A stretch of 14,699 bases of DNA, taken from positions 1 to 14,699 of the forward strand of contig CBDUMS010000087.1 of assembly GCA_965368405.1 (NCBI GenBank). The letters are read 5' to 3'. Positions 6,043-13,563 of this stretch are shown here, in pieces (the first letter of the stretch is position 1; the number at the start of each line of letters is the position of its first letter). The notes below the pieces were generated by a model, which saw nothing but the letters and a program-made list of their open reading frames with translations, was not told the DNA's origin and did not search any database. The DNA comes from S012-113 sp965368405 (lineage in GTDB: Bacteria > Bacteroidota > Bacteroidia > Cytophagales > Cyclobacteriaceae). The position numbers were made by a program, and so were the translations under genes.

Positions 6043-7333
6043 GATATTATTAATTCTAAGTCGCGAGTATGTAAGCCGGGTTAAGAAGAAAAGTTTCTTG
6101 TTAACAACCTTGCTTACTCCGTTGTTAATAGGTGGACTTTATGCTGGTGCTATCTATTTGGCAGTATCAGATACCGAAGAAAAGGTTGTTAAAGTACTGG
6201 ATACAACGGGCCAATTCAAGAATAAACTCGAAGATAGAGGTGCCGTGGTTTTTGAGTACATCGATGAGCCCCTAGACTCCGCCCGGAACAAGGTTCAGAG
6301 CGGTACATTTTCCGGGTTATTATATATTCAGGAAATCGATATAGATAATCCTGAGGGTATAAATTACTACTCGTTAACCACTCCTGGTATGGATTTGGTC
6401 AGCAGTATTAATCGTTCACTGGAAGCTGTTGTGCGTGAGATGAAGATCGAACGGATGGGCTTAAGCTCGACAGCTATAGATAGCTTACGTACCGATATAA
6501 ATATTTCATCGATTAATCTTTCAGGAGAGGCAGAAAAAGAGGCAAATGCCGGGATAGCCATGGCTGTAGGGTCCTTTAGCGGTATCCTGATCTACATGTT
6601 TATGTTGGTATATGGGTCACAGGTAATGCGAGGTGTTATGCAAGAAAAGACCAGTAAGATTGTAGAAATTCTTGTCTCTTCGGTGAAACCATTCCAGTTA
6701 ATGATGGGCAAAATTCTCGGGGTAGCTGCTGTTGGATTAACACAATTTACAGTCTGGATTGTGCTGAGTGCCGTGGTTATTAGTGTCGCATCTACGATGT
6801 TAGGTGGAGGTGTAGAAGAAATGGCGTCTGCGCAATCGGCAATGGTTGAGGCAACTCCAGAGGCTCAGAATGAAGTAACAAAAGTGATGAGCGCAATAAC
6901 CGATAATATAAACATACCCATGTTAATCGGATCATTCTTTTTCTACTTCCTATCAGGATACCTGTTTTATGCCGCATTATTCGCGATGATAGGATCTGCT
7001 GTAGATAGTGAAGCAGATACGCAACAATTTATGATGCCCATTATGTTGCCGCTGATTGCCAGCATGATGTTTTTGGGCGTAATTATAAAAGACCCTTCTG
7101 GCCCAATTGCGTTTTGGATGTCGATGATACCCTTTTTCTCACCGATTATCATGATGATAAGAATCCCTTTCGATGTTCCATTATGGGAACTTTTATTGTC
7201 TATGGTGCTAATGGTAGGTGGTTTTATAGGAACTACCTGGATAGCAGGAAGAGTATATCGTGTTGGAATTCTTATGCACGGCTCAAAAGTAAACTACAAG
7301 GTTCTTTTCAAATGGCTGATGATGAAAAGCTAA
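6035..7333 (+). CDS. ABC-2 type permease, NatB-like
   Basis: This is the membrane subunit of the exporter whose ATPase gene it overlaps by eight bases. The 432-residue protein has the ABC-2 arrangement. There is one N-terminal membrane helix (about 22-43) and a large extracytoplasmic domain (about 45-170). A bundle of helices then follows at about 175-195, 225-252, 293-318, 333-351, 357-375 and 383-405. The cytoplasmic coupling-helix segment is clear: MQEKTSKIVEILVSSVKPF at about 202-220, with EKTS and EIL-SS, the typical NatB/YhaP hallmark. An insertion rich in A, E and S (about 258-290) lies between two helices. No sodium-specific motif can be identified, so NatB is used only as a family label. 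A strong ribosome-binding site precedes it, and a long terminator lies 104 bases after the stop. Confidence 0.9.
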   Translation: MDKILLILSREYVSRVKKKSFLLTTLLTPLLIGGLYAGAIYLAVSDTEEKVVKVLDTTGQFKNKLEDRGAVVFEYIDEPLDSARNKVQSGTFSGLLYIQEIDIDNPEGINYYSLTTPGMDLVSSINRSLEAVVREMKIERMGLSSTAIDSLRTDINISSINLSGEAEKEANAGIAMAVGSFSGILIYMFMLVYGSQVMRGVMQEKTSKIVEILVSSVKPFQLMMGKILGVAAVGLTQFTVWIVLSAVVISVASTMLGGGVEEMASAQSAMVEATPEAQNEVTKVMSAITDNINIPMLIGSFFFYFLSGYLFYAALFAMIGSAVDSEADTQQFMMPIMLPLIASMMFLGVIIKDPSGPIAFWMSMIPFFSPIIMMIRIPFDVPLWELLLSMVLMVGGFIGTTWIAGRVYRVGILMHGSKVNYKVLFKWLMMKS

Positions 7334-7437
7334 AGGGAGCTCTTTAAAATCGGCTGCATGTAATTTAGGGTAATCATGTCTTAGAAGCTATACCGCCTAC
7401 ATATATGCACGCTAAACAGCTTAAGATCCAATTAAAC

Positions 7438-7479
7438 ATAAAAAAAGGAGGTTGACTCAAGCCAACCTCCTTTTTTTAT
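7438..7479. terminator. Long bidirectional intrinsic terminator between convergent genes
   Basis: Positions 7438-7454 pair perfectly with 7463-7479: a 17-bp stem with an 8-base loop and a GC-rich core GGAGGTTG/CAACCTCC flanked by an A-run (7440-7446) and a T-run (7471-7477). Read on the plus strand it ends the ABC permease transcript; on the minus strand, the A-run becomes the T-run for the ferredoxin gene ending at 7495. The rest of 7334-7494 shows nothing else. Confidence 0.92.
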
Positions 7480-7494
7480 AGAATAATCTTCTAT

Positions 7495-7839
7495 CTATGC
7501 GTGCATCAGCTCTTTCTTAGCGATTAATTGCTCTTCTGTCTCCGGATTTTCCTCATCTACATGAATTGCATCCGTAGGACAAACAGCAACACATTGCGGT
7601 TCATCATGGAACCCCTGGCATTCTGTACACTTATCGGGTACAATAAAAAAGAATTCATCCGACATGGCAGGTCGTTTTTCGTCAGCGTCTACTTCGCGCC
7701 CATCCCAAAGAGTAATATTTCCGCTTAGGTTTGTGCCATCGGCGTAACTCCACTCATCATCTGGCTCATAAATTGCGTTATTAGGGCATTCAGGAACACA
7801 GGCATCACAGTTTATACAATCGTCATTAATTACTAACAT
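7495..7839 (-). CDS. Dicluster 2[4Fe-4S] ferredoxin with long inter-cluster insert
   Basis: This is a soluble low-potential electron carrier. With the start used here the protein is 114 residues. It has two cysteine sets: CINCDACVPECP (C8, C11, C14, C18) and CTECQGFHDEPQCVAVCP (C71, C74, C83, C87). The second has the CxxC-x8-C-x3-CP spacing of Allochromatium-type ferredoxins, so two [4Fe-4S] clusters are expected. Between the sets lie 52 residues, far more than in classical small ferredoxins, rich in D and E. The ATG at 7839 is preferred over an in-frame ATG 11 codons earlier (7872), because MLVINDDCINC matches the normal family N-terminus and the extra MYLNRNFNANI does not. It is divergent from korA across 358 bases, which makes it the obvious partner of that oxidoreductase. 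It ends just before the bidirectional terminator. Confidence 0.93.
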   Translation of the reverse strand: MLVINDDCINCDACVPECPNNAIYEPDDEWSYADGTNLSGNITLWDGREVDADEKRPAMSDEFFFIVPDKCTECQGFHDEPQCVAVCPTDAIHVDEENPETEEQLIAKKELMHA

Positions 7840-8053
7840 AATATTGGCATTAAAATTTCTGTTTAAATACATGGCAAAAGTTGCAAGTTGTAGCAGCGAA
7901 AAAAAGAATGTAAATCATGTTTTTCCTATTTATAATTATTCTAAATGCCACTCTTTTTGGCGCGGCGTGAATAGGCTAAAATCACAGAATAATTAGAATT
8001 TGTCGTATCTTAGTCAAAGTTCAAACATTGCTTTAGTAATGTGCTTCAAATCA

Positions 8054-8063
8054 CACAATTGTG
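8054..8063. promoter_or_regulatory. Palindrome CACAATTGTG, possible operator
   Basis: A perfect 10-base palindrome lies 134 bases before korA and about 215 bases from the ferredoxin start. A shared regulator of the two divergent units could bind here, but the site matches no regulator I can name. It is not a CRP/FNR site, whose half-sites have the opposite orientation. Confidence 0.25.
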
Positions 8064-8115
8064 CCGATTTTTGGGCATTTTCTATAGTGGATTTGAATTT
8101 ATTTTAGATGTTTTT

Positions 8116-8166
8116 TGAAGGTATGATTTATCTCATGTTTTATGAGTATTGAGCCTTATACCTTCG
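8116..8166 (+). promoter_or_regulatory. Structured 5' leader element upstream of korA
   Basis: GAAGGTAT (8117-8124) pairs perfectly with ATACCTTC (8158-8165). The stem continues inward through a G-U (8125/8157) and an A-U (8126/8156), and outward by one U-G. Inside it, CTCAT (8132-8136) pairs with ATGAG (8142-8146) around a five-base loop. The structure ends 31 bases before the korA ATG and has no T-run, so it looks like an untranslated-leader structure rather than a terminator. It matches no riboswitch I know. Confidence 0.4.
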
Positions 8167-8197
8167 CTTCAAATTTATTGATAACTAATATTAAGCT

Positions 8198-10039
8198 ATG
8201 GGAACAACAGCAGTTCAGGAACTTGATAGAGTGGTCATAAAATTTGCTGGAGACTCAGGAGATGGAATGCAACTTACAGGTACTCAATTCACGGGTACTT
8301 CAGCGCTACTTGGTAATGACATTGCAACTTTCCCCGACTATCCGGCAGAAATAAGAGCTCCTCAAGGAACCGTTGCCGGTGTATCTGGATTTCAGGTGCA
8401 TATCGGTCAAACACATATTTACACACCGGGTGATCAGCCCGATGTTCTGGTCGCAATGAATGCCGCCGCACTTAAAGCAAATCTTAGTGAAGTGCCGCGT
8501 GGTAAAACGATTATTGTCGACATTGATAATTTTAAAAGAAAAGATTGGGAGAAAGCCGGTTTTAGTGAAGATCCAATTGAAGGTGATTTGCTTAAAGACT
8601 TTCATGTGATTGAGGCGCCGATTACCTCCTTAACCAAAACTGCGTTAGAGGAGCTCGGACTTGATAATAAGAGTATAACCCGAAGCAAGAATATGTTTGC
8701 TTTGGGTATGGTTTATTGGATGTTTAGCCGCCCTCTTGATTACACCGAACGTTTCCTAAAAGACAAATTTGCCTCGAAAGAATTAATCTATCAAGGTAAC
8801 TTAAGAGCGCTTAAAGCGGGTTATCATTACGCAGAGACTATTGAAGCACTATCTTCGGCATTCACAGTATTGCCGGCCGATATGGATGCTGGGCTTTACA
8901 AGAATATCATGGGTAATGAGGCAACAGCTTGGGGTTTCTTAGCCGCTGCCGAAAAAACAGGTAAGGAATTATTCCTTGGGTCGTATCCTATAACTCCTGC
9001 CTCAGACATATTGCATGAAATTTCAAAGCATAAACATTTTGGTGCTAAGGCTTTCCAGGCCGAAGACGAAATTGCAGGTATAACATCGGCTATAGGCGCC
9101 GCATTTGCTGGCGACCTCGCCATTACTACCACCTCAGGTCCTGGACTTGCTTTAAAGGCAGAGGCTCTTGGTTTAGCTGTAATGACTGAACTGCCTCTTG
9201 TGGTAGTTGATGTTCAACGTGGTGGACCTTCTACGGGGCTACCTACTAAAACAGAGCAGTCTGATCTTTTACAAGCACTATATGGCAGAAACGGAGAATC
9301 TCCTGTTATTGTTATTGCAGCAAAATCACCCGCTCACTGTTTCGATATGGCCTACATCGCCTCAAAACTAACATTAGAGCATGTTACGCCTGTAATCTTA
9401 CTAACGGATGGTTACGTGGCAAATGGCTCACAGCCATGGCAAATAAAGAAAATTGAAGATCTCGATGATATCGTTCCACACGAAGCGGAATCGAATATGA
9501 TGAATTGGCAGCCATATGAGCGTGATGTCAATTCTTTAGCGCGCTATTTGGTCTTTCCCGGAACTCCGGGCTACGAGCACCGAATAGGCGGTTTAGAAAA
9601 AGATAGTATAACGGGAAATGTCTCCTATGATCCTCAGAATCATGAACTCATGGTTAAGACTAGAGAGGAAAAAGTACAACGGGTTGCAAACTATATTCCT
9701 GAATTAGAAGTAGAAGGCGCTCAAGAAGGAGAGCTATTAGTAGTGGGATGGGGCGGAACCTATGGTAGCCTGACAACTGCTGCCACACAATGTGAAATCG
9801 CGGGTCATCCTGTTAGTCTGGCTCACTTTAGTTATATTAAGCCTTTGCCAAAAAACACGGCTGATGTATTTGGTAAGTTCAAAAAAATATTGGTTTGTGA
9901 GCTTAACAACGGTCAGCTTATTAAATATCTGCGGGCGGAACTGCCGCAATTCGACTATATGCAGTACAATAAAATTCAGGGACTTCCTTTTAGGGTTACT
10001 GAGTTGAGTAAGGAATTTGTAAATGTTTTAGAAGGATAG
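8198..10039 (+). CDS. korA: 2-oxoacid:ferredoxin oxidoreductase, fused gamma-alpha subunit
   Basis: With KorB this enzyme oxidatively decarboxylates a 2-oxoacid with coenzyme A to the acyl-CoA, reducing ferredoxin; it is cytoplasmic and thiamine-diphosphate dependent. The 613-residue protein is the fused form. A gamma domain (about 10-200) carries FAGDSGDGMQLTG (16-28) and PDYPAEIRAPQGTVAGVSGF (46-65). The alpha/pyrimidine-binding domain (about 235-440) has the substrate-loop motif YPITPASDI (263-271), QAEDEIA (287-293), TSGPG (312-316) and PSTGLPTKTEQSDL (344-357). A further C-terminal domain (about 505-600) carries VVGWGGTYG (515-523). Start ATG 8198 places the gamma motif normally. korB follows two bases after the stop. 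2-Oxoglutarate is the likeliest substrate because the two-gene fused layout is typical of Kor, but pyruvate or a branched-chain oxoacid cannot be excluded. Confidence 0.93.
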   Translation: MGTTAVQELDRVVIKFAGDSGDGMQLTGTQFTGTSALLGNDIATFPDYPAEIRAPQGTVAGVSGFQVHIGQTHIYTPGDQPDVLVAMNAAALKANLSEVPRGKTIIVDIDNFKRKDWEKAGFSEDPIEGDLLKDFHVIEAPITSLTKTALEELGLDNKSITRSKNMFALGMVYWMFSRPLDYTERFLKDKFASKELIYQGNLRALKAGYHYAETIEALSSAFTVLPADMDAGLYKNIMGNEATAWGFLAAAEKTGKELFLGSYPITPASDILHEISKHKHFGAKAFQAEDEIAGITSAIGAAFAGDLAITTTSGPGLALKAEALGLAVMTELPLVVVDVQRGGPSTGLPTKTEQSDLLQALYGRNGESPVIVIAAKSPAHCFDMAYIASKLTLEHVTPVILLTDGYVANGSQPWQIKKIEDLDDIVPHEAESNMMNWQPYERDVNSLARYLVFPGTPGYEHRIGGLEKDSITGNVSYDPQNHELMVKTREEKVQRVANYIPELEVEGAQEGELLVVGWGGTYGSLTTAATQCEIAGHPVSLAHFSYIKPLPKNTADVFGKFKKILVCELNNGQLIKYLRAELPQFDYMQYNKIQGLPFRVTELSKEFVNVLEG

Positions 10040-10041
10040 TT

Positions 10042-11061
10042 ATGGCAAACGTAGATACACTAGAATACACCAATAAAGATTTTTCGTCGGATCAGGATGT
10101 GAGATGGTGCCCAGGATGTGGCGATTACGCTATTCTTAAGGCCATACAGAAAACGATGCCAAACTTGGGTATTCGTAAAGAAGATGTGGTTTTTGTTTCG
10201 GGTATTGGTTGCTCATCAAGGTTTCCGTACTACATGGATACCTATGGTTTTCATTCTATCCACGGCCGTGCTCCTGCTTTAGCCACCGGAGTTAAGCTTG
10301 CCAACCCTAAGTTGAGTGTTTGGCAAATTACCGGCGATGGTGATGCACTTGCTATTGGAGGCAATCATTTTATTCATGCGATAAGAAGAAATATCGATAT
10401 CAATATCCTGCTTTTTAATAATCGGGTATATGGATTAACAAAAGGCCAGTTCTCCCCGACCAGTGATATAGGGATGAAGACGAAGTCATCACCTCAGGGC
10501 ACAATAGACAACCCTTTTAACCCTGGAGAACTTGTTATTGGAGCTTCGGGGCACTTTTTTGCACGTGTTGCAGATACGAATCCAAAGCATATGCAGGAAA
10601 TATTCGAGCAATGTGCTTCGCATGCAGGTACATCAGTGATAGAAATTATGCAGAATTGCGTGATTTTTAATGATAAGGTGTTTGGGGAGTATACCGCCAA
10701 GGATAATAAACTGAATAATATCCTCACAATAGAACATGGCAAGCCGATGATCTTTGGAGCGGATAAGAACAAGGGCTTAGTCCTCAATGGTTTTAAGCTC
10801 GAGGTAGTGACCATAGGGGAGAATGGAGTTTCTGAAAAAGACATTCTGGTACATGATGCACATGAGGAAGATTCTACCTTACATATGATGTTAGCGAAAC
10901 TGCAAATGCCAATTGTAAATGGAATTATTCGGGCTGTAAAGGACGATACTTATGATAAGCGTGTCCAGGATCAGGTAGAGGCAATTGAGAAGACCTCGAA
11001 GTATAAATCTGTAAATGACCTTTTTACCTCAGGAGAAACCTGGGAGATTGTAAAAAAATAG
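10042..11061 (+). CDS. korB: 2-oxoacid:ferredoxin oxidoreductase, beta (TPP/FeS) subunit
   Basis: The beta subunit carries thiamine diphosphate and one [4Fe-4S] cluster, which passes electrons to ferredoxin. The 339-residue sequence has WCPGCGDYAIL (22-32), with cysteines C23 and C26. C57 (GIGCSSRFPYY, 55-65) and C206 (QNC) complete the four-cysteine set typical of this subunit. The diphosphate/Mg motif is GDGDALAIGGNH (98-109) followed by NNRVYGLTKGQFSPTS (126-141). There is no fused or neighbouring delta (ferredoxin-like) subunit, so an external ferredoxin is needed; one is encoded divergently next door. It begins two bases after korA and ends four bases before nuoA, so it is almost certainly co-translated with the nuo genes. 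Substrate is uncertain as for KorA. Confidence 0.93.
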   Translation: MANVDTLEYTNKDFSSDQDVRWCPGCGDYAILKAIQKTMPNLGIRKEDVVFVSGIGCSSRFPYYMDTYGFHSIHGRAPALATGVKLANPKLSVWQITGDGDALAIGGNHFIHAIRRNIDINILLFNNRVYGLTKGQFSPTSDIGMKTKSSPQGTIDNPFNPGELVIGASGHFFARVADTNPKHMQEIFEQCASHAGTSVIEIMQNCVIFNDKVFGEYTAKDNKLNNILTIEHGKPMIFGADKNKGLVLNGFKLEVVTIGENGVSEKDILVHDAHEEDSTLHMMLAKLQMPIVNGIIRAVKDDTYDKRVQDQVEAIEKTSKYKSVNDLFTSGETWEIVKK

Positions 11062-11065
11062 AGTA

Positions 11066-11416
11066 ATGGGGAACGAAGCAATAATACTATTTGTGATACT
11101 CGGTGTGGTACTGGTGGGAGGAGCGTTTCTAGCTTCTAAACTAATATCACCTAAGGTATACAGTAAATCAAAAACAGAGACCTATGAGTGCGGTATTGAT
11201 ACGATGGGCTCATCTTGGATTCAGTTTAAGGTTGGGTATTACCTCTTTGCTATGCTATTCTTAATTTTTGATGTAGAAACCATATTCATTGTGCCCTGGG
11301 CCGTTGTCATGAAAAAGGTTGGTATGGTCGCGTTTATTGAAATTTTGATCTTCTTCCTGATCCTTGGATTGGGATTACTTTATGCATGGAAAAAGAAAGC
11401 ACTAAGATGGGAGTAG
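11066..11416 (+). CDS. nuoA: NADH-quinone oxidoreductase subunit A (complex I ND3-like)
   Basis: NuoA is a small membrane subunit of complex I at the junction of the membrane and peripheral arms, near the quinone site. The 116-residue protein has three hydrophobic helices (about 4-26, 57-80 and 86-108). The conserved loop YECGID (40-45) contains the cysteine equivalent to that in the mitochondrial ND3 loop, and the second helix contains FDVET (69-73). It begins four bases after korB, which ties the Nuo complex to the oxidoreductase, and its end overlaps nuoB. Length is normal for the family. Confidence 0.96.
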   Translation: MGNEAIILFVILGVVLVGGAFLASKLISPKVYSKSKTETYECGIDTMGSSWIQFKVGYYLFAMLFLIFDVETIFIVPWAVVMKKVGMVAFIEILIFFLILGLGLLYAWKKKALRWE

Positions 11417-11976
11417 AAGTTAAACAGCAAAATAGTCAGATACCTGCAGACTTTCCCGGCGAGGTCATTCCTGGAGGGAACGGAGGCAATATCGTCGTTA
11501 CTTCTTTTGATAAGATAATAAATTGGTCGCGTTCAAATTCACTTTGGCCACTCACCTTTGGTACCAGTTGCTGTGCCATAGAAATGATGTCGACCGGAGC
11601 ATCACGTCACGATTGGTCGAGATTTGGCTTTGAAGTAGCTCGGGCAACACCCCGACAGGCTGATATGATCATTATCGCAGGTACAATCGTAAATAAAATG
11701 GCGCCCGTTTTGCGAAGGCTTTACGAGCAAATGCCCGAACCTAAATACGTTATCGCTATGGGCGCTTGTGCAATATCAGGTGGCCCATTTTTTTATAATA
11801 GCTATAGTGTCGTAAAAGGAGCTGATCATATCATCCCAGTCGATGTATATGTGCCTGGCTGTCCGCCAAGACCAGAAGCGTTGTTGTATGGCGTAATGCA
11901 ACTCCAAAAAAAGATCCGAGCTTCTTCAATGCAGGATAAGAAGAAGGATATAGAAGACTTTGACAAAGGCAAATAG
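11407..11976 (+). CDS. nuoB: NADH-quinone oxidoreductase subunit B (N2 cluster)
   Basis: NuoB binds cluster N2, the last iron-sulfur centre before quinone. All four ligands are seen: adjacent cysteines C55 and C56 in TSCCAIEMM, C121 in MGACAISGGPF and C152 in VPGCPPRPEAL. With the start used here the protein is 189 residues and overlaps nuoA by ten bases. An in-frame ATG at 11386 would add MEKESTK and make the overlap 31 bases; both are possible. The N-terminal tail before the VTSFDKI segment is longer than in minimal NuoB proteins. The C-terminal tail is a short, highly charged K/D-rich run. nuoC follows two bases after the stop. Confidence 0.95.
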   Translation: MGVEVKQQNSQIPADFPGEVIPGGNGGNIVVTSFDKIINWSRSNSLWPLTFGTSCCAIEMMSTGASRHDWSRFGFEVARATPRQADMIIIAGTIVNKMAPVLRRLYEQMPEPKYVIAMGACAISGGPFFYNSYSVVKGADHIIPVDVYVPGCPPRPEALLYGVMQLQKKIRASSMQDKKKDIEDFDKGK

Positions 11977-11978
11977 TC

Positions 11979-12440
11979 ATGGATAACGAAGCACTTAAAG
12001 AGATAATAACCAGTTGGGAACCCAACGCCGATATTTCCGAAGACGGCAGCCAGTTCTTAAATGCAATAATTGAACCTGATCAACTGTTAAGTTTAGCCGA
12101 AAAACTAAGGAACGATGAAAAGACCTTATTCGACTATATGTTCTGTCTCACTTGTGTCGACTATCCGGAGCATATGATAATGGTGTACCATCTTAGGTCG
12201 ATGCATCTTGGCCATGAGATGGTGCTTAAAGTTAAAATCGATGACCGGGAAAATCCAGAAGTTGAGACATTATGTCATATCTGGCGCACGGCCGAGTATC
12301 ATGAGCGCGAAGTTTACGACCTATTTGGCGTAAAGTTCACCAATCATCCAGACCTCAGGAGGATACTGTTAGACGATGACTGGAAAGGATATCCTTTGCG
12401 AAAAGATTATGTAGACCCTGTAAACATTGTATCGTACTAA
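11979..12440 (+). CDS. nuoC: NADH-quinone oxidoreductase subunit C
   Basis: NuoC is a peripheral-arm subunit of complex I that packs against NuoD and NuoB. The 153-residue protein holds the family signature near its C-terminus: YHEREVYDLFGVKFTNHPDL (106-125), then RRILLDDDWKGYPLRKDY (126-143). It is separate from NuoD, unlike the fused NuoCD of enterobacteria. The stop codon TAA overlaps the nuoD ATG by one base (TAATG at 12438-12442), so the two are translationally coupled. Length is slightly short but complete. Confidence 0.95.
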   Translation: MDNEALKEIITSWEPNADISEDGSQFLNAIIEPDQLLSLAEKLRNDEKTLFDYMFCLTCVDYPEHMIMVYHLRSMHLGHEMVLKVKIDDRENPEVETLCHIWRTAEYHEREVYDLFGVKFTNHPDLRRILLDDDWKGYPLRKDYVDPVNIVSY

Positions 12441-13561
12441 TGGAACTCACAGCAGAAAATACCGATCTTAAAACGCAAGAGTATTTCATTAATATGGGTC
12501 CTCAGCACCCATCAACCCACGGTGTCCTTCGACTAGTACTCGGGCTCGATGGCGAAATAATCACGAAGGTAGAACCCCACATAGGATATATTCATCGCTC
12601 AATCGAGAAAATGAGCGAGCATGATAATTATCGCCAGATTGTACATTTAACCGACCGCATGGATTATCTATCAGCCCATATGAACAATGAGGCTGTTTGC
12701 TTGTTGGTCGAAAATGCATTGGAAATAGAAGTTCCCGATCGTGTGAAGGTAATTCGTACACTATTTTCTGAATTGACCCGGCTTTCTTCGCATCAACTTT
12801 GGTGGGGAGTGATGGGTATGGATCTTGGCGCTCTTACAGCCTTCCTCTATGGGTTCAGAGATCGAGAAATGATCAATGATATTTTTGAAGAAACTTGCGG
12901 TGCTCGCTTAACCATGAATTATAATGTTCCGGGTGGGGTGATGTTCGATTTGCATCCCAATTTCCAAAAACGTGTTAAAAAGTTTTTAGCCCATTTTAAG
13001 CTTAAGCTCCCGGAGTACGATCGCCTTCTTTCGGATAATGTGATATTTAGACAAAGGACCGAAGGTATTGGCTATATTTCTAAAGAAGATGCTATCTCAT
13101 ATGGCCTAACTGGGCCTATGGCACGTGGCTCGGGAGTAGCTTGCGATATTCGCAAAAGTCACCCTTACAGCGCTTACGACAGGGTAGAATTTAAAGAGAT
13201 TCTGATGGAGGATGGCGATTCCTTTGCACGGTATCGAGCCAGAATTCTGGAAATGTGGGAATCGATTAGCATCATCGAACAGCTTATTGATAATATTCCG
13301 GAAGGCGATATCCAAGCACCAACAAAGGCAGTCATAAAACTACCTAAAGGTGAGTTTTACCAAAGGGTAGAAACGGCCAGAGGTGAGCTCGGCGTATACG
13401 TTGTAAGCGATGGAGCAAAAAGTCCTTATAGGCTTAAATTTCGCTCTCCTAATTTCTCTAATCTATTTGCGCTGGATCATATGGCTAAAGGAGGCAAAAT
13501 CGCCGACCTTGTTGCTATGATGTCCACGATAGATATTGTTGTACCCGATATTGACCGTTAG
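12440..13561 (+). CDS. nuoD: NADH-quinone oxidoreductase subunit D (49-kDa)
   Basis: NuoD, with NuoB, forms the quinone-binding pocket and is related to the large subunit of [NiFe] hydrogenases. The 373-residue protein has NMGPQHPSTHGVLRL (18-32), with the conserved quinone-site histidine, then HIGYIHRSIEKM (47-58), GVMGMDLGALTAF (122-134) and NVPGGVMFDL (162-171). It ends in the family's typical DIDR. It has no hydrogenase nickel-ligating cysteines. It is shorter than many homologues of about 400 residues, mainly at the N-terminus. It overlaps nuoC by one base, and the next gene, two bases downstream, is nuoH rather than nuoE. Confidence 0.96.
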   Translation: MELTAENTDLKTQEYFINMGPQHPSTHGVLRLVLGLDGEIITKVEPHIGYIHRSIEKMSEHDNYRQIVHLTDRMDYLSAHMNNEAVCLLVENALEIEVPDRVKVIRTLFSELTRLSSHQLWWGVMGMDLGALTAFLYGFRDREMINDIFEETCGARLTMNYNVPGGVMFDLHPNFQKRVKKFLAHFKLKLPEYDRLLSDNVIFRQRTEGIGYISKEDAISYGLTGPMARGSGVACDIRKSHPYSAYDRVEFKEILMEDGDSFARYRARILEMWESISIIEQLIDNIPEGDIQAPTKAVIKLPKGEFYQRVETARGELGVYVVSDGAKSPYRLKFRSPNFSNLFALDHMAKGGKIADLVAMMSTIDIVVPDIDR

Positions 13562-13563
13562 TA

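Larger units (their letters stand above)
7840..8197. other. Divergent intergenic region between ferredoxin and korA
   Basis: This AT-rich stretch separates two divergent transcripts and should contain promoters for both, but I found no convincing pair of -33 TTG and -7 TAnnTTTG elements in the right orientation and spacing. It holds a 10-bp inverted repeat, TAATTATTCT (7933-7942) with AGAATAATTA (7986-7995). It also holds the palindrome CACAATTGTG (8054-8063), a direct repeat GCTTCAAAT (8043-8051 and 8166-8174) and a nested hairpin (8116-8166). No additional coding sequence is supported. Confidence 0.6.

Noticed and set aside
7446..7454. AGGAGGTTG as a Shine-Dalgarno
   Set aside because: It is one arm of the terminator stem and no start codon or open frame follows at a suitable distance.
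8043..8174. Direct repeat GCTTCAAAT (8043-8051 and 8166-8174) as a regulatory pair
   Set aside because: Nine AT-rich bases repeated 123 bases apart are easily produced by chance and the second copy partly overlaps the leader hairpin.
8170..8177. Minus-strand TAAATTTG as a -7 element for the ferredoxin
   Set aside because: No -33 TTG lies at the correct distance, and the resulting leader would be more than 300 bases long.
10494..10844. 116-codon minus-strand open frame inside korB
   Set aside because: It lies fully opposite a well-conserved enzyme gene and its sequence resembles no protein family; treated as an antisense shadow.
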